A stretch of 64,000 nt of DNA from Kribbella jiaozuonensis. GTDB taxonomy: Bacteria; Actinomycetota; Actinomycetes; Propionibacteriales; Kribbellaceae. Under the pieces are notes generated by a model that saw only the letters and a list, made by a program, of their open reading frames with translations, ran no database searches and was not told where the DNA came from. Positions 41,265 through 47,661 of the stretch are shown piece after piece. Where the stretch lies: assembly GCF_005233875.1 (NCBI RefSeq), contig NZ_SZPZ01000003.1, positions 1,048,489-1,112,488 of the forward strand. Direction: 5' to 3'. Made by a program: the position numbers and the translations under genes. Numbering within the stretch: the stretch's first letter is position 1; every line of letters starts with the position of its first letter.

Positions 41265-41909
41265 CTCGGCCGGCGTCGGCGCCGGTACGTCGGTGTGCTT
41301 GCGCCGCTTGCGGACCTTGTGGACGACGTAGAACGCGACCACGACGACCGCGATCCCGACCAGCGCCCACAGCGATACCCGGCCGAAGATCTTGTCGGCG
41401 TTGTCACCGATCTTGTAGGCGACGATGCCGATCGTCGCCGACCAGGCGATACCGCCGGCGGCGTTGGCGGCCAGGAAGCGCGGGTAGTGCATCCGCAGCA
41501 TGCCGGCCATCGGGCCCGCGAAGATCCGCAGCAGCGCGACGAACCGGCCGAAGAACACCGTCCAGACGCCGTACTTGTGGAAGTACTTCTCGGCGCGGAC
41601 GATCCGGTCCTCGGAGAAGTGGTGGAACCGGCGGCCGAGCCGTTCGAACAGCCGGCGTCCCGCCTTGCGGCCGACGAAGTACCCGATCGAGTCGCCGATG
41701 ATCGCACCGGCGGCCGCCGCCAGGATCACGAACTCGATCCGCAGATGGTGCTGCGAGGCGAGCAGCGCGGCCGCTACCAGGGTGGTCTCACCCGGCAGCG
41801 GCACCCCCATGCTCTCGACGCCGATGACGAGTCCGACCACCAGGTACGCGAGGACTGCCACTCCGGTCGGGATGGCGATCGCCTGCGCGAGCAACAGAGG
41901 TTCCCCCAT
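41250..41909 (-). CDS. DedA family membrane protein
   Basis: The 219-residue protein has the DedA/SNARE-associated layout: VVGLVIGVESMGVPLPGETTLVAAALLA, then IIGDSIGYFVGRKAGRRLF, FFGRFVALLRIFAGPMAGMLRM and GGIAWSATIGIVAYKIGDNA. DedA proteins are undecaprenyl-phosphate or phospholipid flippases/scramblases that need conserved acidic and Arg residues; E and R residues are present in the expected segments. ATG 41909 is chosen because the first helix follows directly. Confidence 0.92.
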   Translation of the reverse strand: MGEPLLLAQAIAIPTGVAVLAYLVVGLVIGVESMGVPLPGETTLVAAALLASQHHLRIEFVILAAAAGAIIGDSIGYFVGRKAGRRLFERLGRRFHHFSEDRIVRAEKYFHKYGVWTVFFGRFVALLRIFAGPMAGMLRMHYPRFLAANAAGGIAWSATIGIVAYKIGDNADKIFGRVSLWALVGIAVVVVAFYVVHKVRKRRKHTDVPAPTPAESADV

Positions 41910-41955
41910 GCACCCATAGTGACATCGAGGGACAACCGATTTGGTGACGGGGCAA

Positions 41956-42897
41956 CTATGTCCGGGGAATTTCAGGGTTGTGCCCGTTCCCCGACGGGAT
42001 CGGCGGAATCGGCGGAATCGGCGGGATCGAGGGGATCGGCGGGATCGACGGGGTGGCGGGCGTCGTGTCACCGCTGAAGGCCTTGGTGACGTTCTGCAAC
42101 GCCGTGGTGACCTCGGACGGGATGACCCAGAACGTGTTGCCGGGTCCCTTGGCGAGTTCGGGCAGCATCTGCAGGTACTGGTACGCGAGCAGCTTCGGGT
42201 CCGGGTCGTTGCGGTGGATCGCGTCGAACACGGTGTCGATCGCCTTCGCCTGACCCTCGGCGCGGAGGATCGCGGCCTGCCGGTCACCCTCGGCCGTCAG
42301 GATCCGGGACTGGCGCTGGCCCTCGGCGTTCAGGATTGCGGCCCGCTTCTCCCGCTCGGCCCGCATCTGCTTCTCCATCGACTCCTTGATCGACGCCGGC
42401 GGCTCGATCGCCTTGAGCTCGACCCGGTTGACCCGGATGCCCCACTTGCCCGACGCCTCGTCGAGGACCCCGCGGAGGATCGAGTTGATGTGCTCGCGCG
42501 ACGTCAGCGTCTTCTCCAGGTCCAGCGCGCCGATCACGTTCCGCAGCGTGGTCACGGTCAGCTGCTCGATCGCCTGGATGTAGTTCTGGATCTCGTACGC
42601 CGCCGCGCGCGGATCGGTGACCTGGAAGTACAGCACCGTGTCGATGTGGACGACCAGGTTGTCCTCGGTGATGACGGAGTTCGGCTGGAACGAGACCACC
42701 TGCTCGCGCAGGTCGATCAGTTGCCGGGGCCGGTCGATGAACGGGATCACGATGTTCAGCCCGGGCTCCAGCGTGCGCAGGTACCGGCCGAGGCGCTCGA
42801 CGTTGCTCGCCCTGGCCTGCGGGACGATGCGGACGGTCCGCAGTACCAGCACGACCGCGAGCAGTGCGACGACGATTCCGATGATCAGTTCGGCCAT
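41956..42897 (-). CDS. SPFH/Band 7 membrane protein (stomatin/QmcA-like)
   Basis: The 313-residue protein has an N-terminal membrane helix (LIIGIVVALLAVVLVLRTV), then the SPFH domain (VERLGRYLRTLEPGLNIVIPFIDRPRQLIDLREQVV, SVITEDNLVVHIDTVLYFQV). A coiled region rich in Ala/Glu/Arg (EKQMRAEREKRAAILNAEG) follows. The C-terminus is a Pro/Ile repeat (IPPIPSIPPIPPIPPIP). Stomatin-like proteins organise membrane microdomains. The upstream nfeD gene overlaps its start by 13 bases; NfeD-SPFH pairs are common and are thought to work together. Confidence 0.93.
   Translation of the reverse strand: MAELIIGIVVALLAVVLVLRTVRIVPQARASNVERLGRYLRTLEPGLNIVIPFIDRPRQLIDLREQVVSFQPNSVITEDNLVVHIDTVLYFQVTDPRAAAYEIQNYIQAIEQLTVTTLRNVIGALDLEKTLTSREHINSILRGVLDEASGKWGIRVNRVELKAIEPPASIKESMEKQMRAEREKRAAILNAEGQRQSRILTAEGDRQAAILRAEGQAKAIDTVFDAIHRNDPDPKLLAYQYLQMLPELAKGPGNTFWVIPSEVTTALQNVTKAFSGDTTPATPSIPPIPSIPPIPPIPPIPSGNGHNPEIPRT
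41995..42055. repeat. Short tandem repeat encoding Pro/Ile-rich tail
   Basis: The bases GGGATCGGC and GGAATCGGC recur about six times at a nine-base period (with small variants) within the 3' end of the SPFH gene. On the coding strand they give the PPIP repeat units. The copy number may vary between strains by slippage. Confidence 0.55.
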
Positions 42898-43331
42898 GGC
42901 TCCTCCTGAGGATGGACGAGGGCGGTGGCCCCCTCGATGGCGAAAACGTCGACCCGGGTGCCCGCGGGGATGTGCAGGTGGGGGTCGTACGAACGGGCGC
43001 TCCACTCCTCGCCGCCGATCCGGACGCGGCCCGCGTCCCGATCGCACGGAGCGAGCACCACGGCCTCTCGTCCGATCAGGGCGGCCACCCCGGTGCGCAG
43101 ATGGGGGTGTCCGGTCAGGTGCCGACGCGCCACCGGCCGGACCAGAACGGCCAGCGTGGCGGCGGTGACTGCGAAGGCGAGCACCTGGAAGCCGATGCCG
43201 AGTCCGATCCCGGCGATCGCGCCCGCGGCCAGCGCAGCGAGGGCGAGCAGGAGCAGGTCGAAAGTCGCAGCCATCAACTCAGCCGTGCCGAGGACGGCGG
43301 CGACGATCACCCATAGGACCCAGGACTGCAT
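42885..43331 (-). CDS. NfeD family membrane protein
   Basis: The 148-residue short NfeD has two or three membrane helices (WVLWVIVAAVLGTAELMAA, LLLLALAALAAGAIAGIGLGIGFQVLAF) followed by an OB-fold domain (LIGREAVVLAPCDRDAGRVRIGGEEWSARSYDPHLHIPAGTRVDVFAIEG). It lacks the serine protease part of long NfeD. It overlaps the SPFH gene by 13 bases. ATG 43331 is preferred over the GTG three bases upstream. A paired inverted repeat precedes it. Confidence 0.92.
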   Translation of the reverse strand: MQSWVLWVIVAAVLGTAELMAATFDLLLLALAALAAGAIAGIGLGIGFQVLAFAVTAATLAVLVRPVARRHLTGHPHLRTGVAALIGREAVVLAPCDRDAGRVRIGGEEWSARSYDPHLHIPAGTRVDVFAIEGATALVHPQEEPWPN

Positions 43332-43335
43332 CACA

Positions 43336-43358
43336 AGTACCTCTACTTCGAAGGTACT
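43336..43358. promoter_or_regulatory. Inverted repeat ahead of nfeD
   Basis: The arms AGTACCT (43336-43342) and AGGTACT (43352-43358) are exact reverse complements, and the palindrome CTTCGAAG overlaps the spacer and right arm. The site is just upstream of the nfeD start on the minus strand and could be an operator or part of the promoter. Confidence 0.35.
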
Positions 43359-43387
43359 CCTGGATACGTGGTTGTGTAGCTAACGGT

Positions 43388-43963
43388 TCAGCTCTGTTCG
43401 GGCGGCTTCCCGGTGGGCACGATGGCCACCAACGTGCTCACCGTCCGGGTGCCGGCCGGACGCTCGGTCGCACTCCTGCCCTTGCGGTACTTGTCGATCA
43501 GCGCCGTGACCTCGTTGGCGAGCTCGGTCGCCTCGTCGTGGGTCAGCCACAGCCTGCTGCGACTGAGCGAGCTGAGCTCCTCCCACGGGTCGTCGGCCGG
43601 CAGCTCCTCGAACTGCTCGATCAGCCGGTCGACGTAACCCCGCATCATCGCCTGGGTCGCCAACCGGCCCGCACCCTCGGACTGCGAGGCGATCTTCAGT
43701 CCAGTGCCCAGCGCCCGCCACGGGCGCTCGCGGCCGTCCTCGGAGCTCTCGGCCCGCTCGATCAGACCCCAGCGTTCCAAGGCGCGCAGGTGATAGCTGG
43801 TCGCCGACGGGGTCAGCCCGGCCAGCTCGGCACACTCCGTCGCGGTCAGCACCCGGCCGCTGTAGAGCTCGTCGATGATCAGCTGCCGCGCCGGGTGAGC
43901 GAGTGCCCGGATCGCCCGCGGGTCCGAGATCTCCACCCGTTTCTGCTTCGCCACGATCGTCAC
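43388..43963 (-). CDS. ArsR-type winged-helix transcriptional regulator
   Basis: The 191-residue protein has an ArsR-like winged helix-turn-helix (ISDPRAIRALAHPARQLIIDELYSG, then TATECAELAGLTPSATSYHLRALERWGLI, about residues 13-70) and a helical C-terminal half. No metal-binding Cys cluster of the classic ArsR sensors is visible, so a non-metal ligand is likely. The start is GTG 43963, with another GTG at 43954. It is divergent from an MFS exporter with an operator-like palindrome between them. Confidence 0.9.
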   Translation of the reverse strand: MTIVAKQKRVEISDPRAIRALAHPARQLIIDELYSGRVLTATECAELAGLTPSATSYHLRALERWGLIERAESSEDGRERPWRALGTGLKIASQSEGAGRLATQAMMRGYVDRLIEQFEELPADDPWEELSSLSRSRLWLTHDEATELANEVTALIDKYRKGRSATERPAGTRTVSTLVAIVPTGKPPEQS

Positions 43964-43971
43964 CCTACCTG

Positions 43972-44003
43972 TTGACGACGGCAGATGTGAAGCATTAACT
44001 TCA
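43972..44003 (+). promoter_or_regulatory. Leaderless promoter with overlapping ArsR-type operator
   Basis: A -35 TTGACG (43972-43977) and a -10 TAACTT (43996-44001), spaced by 18 bases, end seven bases before ATG 44009, and there is no Shine-Dalgarno. The palindrome TGAAG (43988-43992) and CTTCA (43999-44003), with six bases between, covers the -10. The divergent regulator is the obvious candidate repressor. Confidence 0.6.
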
Positions 44004-44008
44004 TATCT

Positions 44009-45232
44009 ATGAAGCAAACCCTTCAGACTTCGATCTGGTCGCACCGCGACATCCGCCTGGTGCTGCCCGCCCGTGCGCTCTCCTATGCAGGTGACTCGAT
44101 CGCCCTGATCGCGTTGATGCTGCGCGTGTCCGACGGCCACGGCCCGGCCGCGATCACCGCCCTCCTGCTCGCGTTCGCCGTACCGACCGTCGCGATGATC
44201 CCGTTCGCCGGGCGGATCGTGGACGGGTTCGATTCGCGTACGGTCCTGGTCTGGTCGGGCCTGCTGCAGGTCGCCGCGGGCGTCGGTCTCGCCTTCGTGC
44301 ACGACCTGGTCAACACCCTGCTTCTGGTCTGCGTTCTTCAAGTAGGACAGGCCGTTGCCGGTCCTGCGTGGGGAGCGCTGATCCCGCGGATCGTCGGCGA
44401 GGAGCTCGTCGGCCGGACCACTGGTACGAGCCAAGCCCTGATCGGTGTTGCGACGCTGGCGGGTTCGGCGGCCGGTGGTGTGCTGGTCGGAGCGGCCGGG
44501 ACCCGGGGCGCTCTTCTCGTCGACGCCGGAACCTTCCTCGTCCTGGTCCTTGTCGCCCAACTGGTTCGGACTCGCCGTCGGCCGGAGCCGACCGCTCCGC
44601 ACGAGCGTGGGGGAGTGTCTGCGGGGTTGCGGGCCATCTTCGGCGACGACATACTGCGGATCCTGGTGCCGGCGCTCTGGGTGTTCGTCCTCGCCGGCGA
44701 GGCTGTGAATGTCGTGGAGGTCTTCCTGATCACCGGCGAACTCGGCCTCGGCCCCGGCCTGTACGGCGCGGCGGGCGCGGCCACCGGCGCCGGTGCGATC
44801 CTCGGCGCCTGGTACAGCGGCCGGCTGCGTGATGACCGGGCCCGGTCCCTGGCGGTGGTCGCCGGGATGGCGGCGATCGGCGGATCGAGTGTGCTGATGG
44901 GCCTGGCCGGGAACTTCGTGACGCTGATGATCGGGGCCACCACGATCGGCATCGGCAGCGGCCTGCTGAACGCGGCCACCAGCGCGCTGGTGGTGATGCG
45001 GTCGTCCGAGTCGGTCCGCGGCCGGGTGCTCGCGGCCCTGAACGGGACGGTCCGCTCGTTCAGCATCCTCGCGATGCTGCTGGGCGGTCTGGCCGGTGCG
45101 CTGCTCGGTCCGCGCGGGACGTTCGTGACCGGCGGGGTGGCGTGTGCGGTGGCGTCCGTGGTCGTCGGAGCGCTGGTCCTGAGGATCAAGCACGGAACAA
45201 AGGATTCGGAGCTGGAGGTGGTCAGTCACTAG
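44009..45232 (+). CDS. MFS transporter (12-helix, MFS_3-like)
   Basis: The 407-residue integral membrane protein has about 12 helices. It opens IRLVLPARALSYAGDSIALIALMLRV, and the loop GRIVDGFDSR stands for motif A. The C-terminal half carries VVMRSSESVRGRVLAALNG. This pattern is typical of drug or siderophore exporters of the MFS_3 group. It starts with an apparently leaderless ATG. It is probably repressed by the ArsR-type gene beside it, so the substrate may be the ligand of that regulator. Confidence 0.92.
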   Translation: MKQTLQTSIWSHRDIRLVLPARALSYAGDSIALIALMLRVSDGHGPAAITALLLAFAVPTVAMIPFAGRIVDGFDSRTVLVWSGLLQVAAGVGLAFVHDLVNTLLLVCVLQVGQAVAGPAWGALIPRIVGEELVGRTTGTSQALIGVATLAGSAAGGVLVGAAGTRGALLVDAGTFLVLVLVAQLVRTRRRPEPTAPHERGGVSAGLRAIFGDDILRILVPALWVFVLAGEAVNVVEVFLITGELGLGPGLYGAAGAATGAGAILGAWYSGRLRDDRARSLAVVAGMAAIGGSSVLMGLAGNFVTLMIGATTIGIGSGLLNAATSALVVMRSSESVRGRVLAALNGTVRSFSILAMLLGGLAGALLGPRGTFVTGGVACAVASVVVGALVLRIKHGTKDSELEVVSH

Positions 45233-45241
45233 CCTTAAGCC

Positions 45242-46762
45242 ATGACTGATACGCACGTGGACCCGGTGAACCCCGACAACGGGCAGGACGACCTGCCCGA
45301 GCAGATGCGGGTTCGCCGGGAGAAGCGTGACCGGCTACTGGCCGAAGGCGTCCCGCCGTACCCGATCTCGGTGCCGCGGACGCACCTGCTGAAGGACCTG
45401 CGGGCGAAGTACGACAGCCAGGACCTGGAGCCCGACACCCGGACCGGCGAGCAGGTCGCCGTGGTCGGCCGGGTGATCTTCCTGCGCAACACCGGCAAGC
45501 TGTGCTTCGTCCGGCTCCGGGAGGGCGACGGGACCGAGCTGCAGGTGATGCTGTCGCTGGCCGACCTGGGCGAGGAGGGGCTGGCCCGGTTCAAGCAGCT
45601 CGTCGACATCGGCGACCTGCTGGCCGTTCAGGGCGAGGTGATCACCAGCCGGCGCGGCGAGCTGTCGGTGCAGGTGACCGGGTGGCAGCTGGCCGCCAAG
45701 ACCCTGCGCCCGCTACCGAACGAACACAAGCCGCTCAGCGAAGAGGCCCGCGTCCGGATGCGGTACGTCGACCTGATCGTCCGGCCCGAGGCCCGCGAGA
45801 TGGTCCGCGCGAAGGCAGCCGTGCTGAAGGCGCTGCGCGCGACGTACGACGAGCACGGCTTCGTCGAGGTCGAGACGCCGGTGCTGCAGCTGACCAACGG
45901 CGGCGCCGCGGCCCGTCCGTTCAGCACGCACCTGAACGCGTTCGACCAGGAGATGAAGCTGCGGATCGCGCTCGAGCTCGACCTGAAGCGGGCGATGATC
46001 GGCGGCGTCGACCGGGTCTACGAGATCGGCCGCACGTTCCGCAACGAGGGGCTGGACTCCACCCACTCGGCGGAATTCTCGATGATCGAGGCCTATCAGG
46101 CGTACGGCGATTACGACTCGATGGCCGAACTCATCCAGGAGCTGATCCGGAACGCGGGCCGTGCGATCGGTCGTACGACGATCACTGCGCGCGACGGTTC
46201 GACCATCGACGTCGAGCAGCCGTTCCGGCACGCGACGCTTTTCGGGCTGCTCTCCGAAGCGGTCGGCGAGAGTGTCGACGTGACCACCGACCTGGCCACT
46301 CTGACCAAGTTGGCCGAGCAGCACGACGTCGAGCTGCAGCCGGGCCGGAATGTCGGTGAGATCGCCGTCGACTTGTTCGAGAAGCTGTGCGAGCACACGC
46401 TGATCCAGCCCACCTTTGTCCGCGACTATCCGGAGTCGGCACGGCCGTTGGCCAAGCCGCACCGCGAAATTCCGGGCCTGGTCGAGGCCTGGGACCTGTT
46501 CGTCAACGGCGTCGAGCTCGGGGTCGCGTACTCCGAGCTGAACGACCCGGTGATCCAGCGCGATCGCCTGGTGGCACAGTCGTTGCAGGCCGCGGCCGGT
46601 GACCCCGAGGCAATGGAGCTGGACGAGGACTTCCTCCGCGCGATGGAATTCGGGATGCCGCCGGCGGGTGGCATGGGGATGGGCCTGGACCGGTTGGTGA
46701 TGCTTCTCACCGGGACCGGTATCCGGGAGACCATTCTCTTCCCGTTGCTCCGGCCGGAATGA
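45242..46762 (+). CDS. lysS: Lysine-tRNA ligase, class II
   Basis: The 506-residue enzyme charges tRNA(Lys). It has an N-terminal OB-fold anticodon domain (VAVVGRVIFLRNTGKLCFVRLREGDG) and a class II catalytic domain. Motif 1 lies near RATYDEHGFVEVETPVLQ, motif 2 is YEIGRTFRNEGLDSTH, and motif 3 is GMGMGLDRLVML at the end. It lies 10 bases after the MFS stop and ahead of lsr2 and clpC, the usual actinomycete order. Confidence 0.97.
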   Translation: MTDTHVDPVNPDNGQDDLPEQMRVRREKRDRLLAEGVPPYPISVPRTHLLKDLRAKYDSQDLEPDTRTGEQVAVVGRVIFLRNTGKLCFVRLREGDGTELQVMLSLADLGEEGLARFKQLVDIGDLLAVQGEVITSRRGELSVQVTGWQLAAKTLRPLPNEHKPLSEEARVRMRYVDLIVRPEAREMVRAKAAVLKALRATYDEHGFVEVETPVLQLTNGGAAARPFSTHLNAFDQEMKLRIALELDLKRAMIGGVDRVYEIGRTFRNEGLDSTHSAEFSMIEAYQAYGDYDSMAELIQELIRNAGRAIGRTTITARDGSTIDVEQPFRHATLFGLLSEAVGESVDVTTDLATLTKLAEQHDVELQPGRNVGEIAVDLFEKLCEHTLIQPTFVRDYPESARPLAKPHREIPGLVEAWDLFVNGVELGVAYSELNDPVIQRDRLVAQSLQAAAGDPEAMELDEDFLRAMEFGMPPAGGMGMGLDRLVMLLTGTGIRETILFPLLRPE

Positions 46763-46991
46763 CGGTCCGAATCCCCCGTCAGATCGTTGCATAGCACAAC
46801 GGACTGGTTCCGCAAATCCGGGGTCGAATGCATTCCGGTCCAGCCGCTTACGAGTGGGATGAATACTCAAAGTTACGATGGCTGTGCGGCGTCGATGAAT
46901 GACACGAACCCGGTTTGTGCGGTACAAATCAGGTGCTAACAATTCGGCAGGGGGATTGTGCCCGATGGCGGGCGCGGAAAGGTTGTCATCG
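46763..46991. promoter_or_regulatory. lsr2 upstream region
   Basis: This 229-base region has lower GC than its surroundings. It holds an exact palindrome GAATGCATTC (46826-46835) and an inverted repeat TTTGT (46914-46918) / ACAAA (46924-46928). It must carry the lsr2 promoter. Lsr2 prefers AT-rich DNA, so autoregulation through this region is plausible but not shown. No tRNA or other gene is seen. Confidence 0.35.
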
Positions 46992-47321
46992 ATGGCGCAA
47001 AGGGTTCAGGTGGTTCTCGAGGACGATCTCGACGGCGGTAAGGCCGACGAGACCGTCACCTTCGGGCTGGACGGAACGACGTACGAGATCGACCTGTCCA
47101 AGAAGAACGCCGCAAAACTGCGGGACGCACTGGCCGCTTATGTCGGCTCGGGGCGCCGGGTCTCCGGCCGCCGCGGCGGCGCGGGCCGGACGCGGGGCCG
47201 GGGCCGCTCGGCGTCGGACTCAGCCGACATCCGGGCCTGGGCCAAGGAGAACGGCTACGAGGTCAGCGAGCGAGGCCGGATCTCCGCCGAGGTGCGCGCG
47301 GCGTACAACGAAGCCAAGTAA
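46992..47321 (+). CDS. lsr2: Lsr2 nucleoid-associated protein
   Basis: The 109-residue protein bridges and silences AT-rich, often acquired, DNA. Its N-terminal dimerisation domain is MAQRVQVVLEDDLDGGKADETVTFGLDGTTYEIDLS. A basic Gly/Arg linker (RRVSGRRGGAGRTRGRGR) joins a C-terminal DNA-binding domain with DIRAWAKENGYEVSERGRISAEVRAAY; the minor-groove RGR hook is present. ATG 46992 is chosen because Lsr2 proteins begin MAQ; upstream in-frame starts add residues not found in the family. Confidence 0.97.
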   Translation: MAQRVQVVLEDDLDGGKADETVTFGLDGTTYEIDLSKKNAAKLRDALAAYVGSGRRVSGRRGGAGRTRGRGRSASDSADIRAWAKENGYEVSERGRISAEVRAAYNEAK

Positions 47322-47334
47322 CTTTTCGACCGCC

Positions 47335-47367
47335 GGTCCCGGCTCCCTTCATTGGGATGCCGGGACC
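47335..47367 (+). terminator. Hairpin after lsr2
   Basis: GGTCCCGG (47335-47342) pairs with CCGGGACC (47360-47367), with an inner TCCC/GGGA pairing, 13 bases after the lsr2 stop. There is no T-run, so it is a hairpin-only terminator or transcript stabiliser. Confidence 0.45.
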
Positions 47368-47442
47368 GTCCGCATTCCGGTTGTTTCACAGAGTGGGACA
47401 CGGCGTGTCGGATCTGGTGACTGACCGGACAGGTAGTTGGGG

Positions 47443-47598
47443 AAATTCGCTGGTGGCGAACACGCTGTCTGATCGGGTCGGAGTGGGAACACGCTGGTGA
47501 TCAGTGCGGTTGTTCCCTTGTGATGCCACCCGGGCAGTCGATGGAAGCGTGATCGGATGTTCGCCGAGAGCGAGCCTGTCGGCGCCGGGGACTAGCAT
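47443..47598 (+). promoter_or_regulatory. clpC promoter with two ClgR-like boxes
   Basis: In the 340-base lsr2-clpC gap, box 1 is TTCGC-TGGTG-GCGAA (47446-47460) and box 2 lies at 47558-47575 (TGTTCGCCGAGAGCGAGC). Each fits the ClgR consensus I recall from Corynebacterium (WNNWCGCYNANRGCGWWS) at all but one position. Box 2 ends where a -35 would lie; TAGCAT at 47593-47598 follows after 17 bases as -10. This suggests ClgR activation of clpC. The rest of the gap shows nothing I can name. Confidence 0.6.
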
Positions 47599-47661
47599 GC
47601 ATGTACGGGGGTCGGCCAACACGGCACGTCCGACTCCTCTGAGGCAAGGAGCGCTTTGGCG

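Noticed and set aside
46800..46845. tRNA-like segment (GGGGTCGAATGC) upstream of lsr2
   Set aside because: The T-loop resemblance is isolated; no acceptor stem, D-arm or anticodon arm can be drawn around it.
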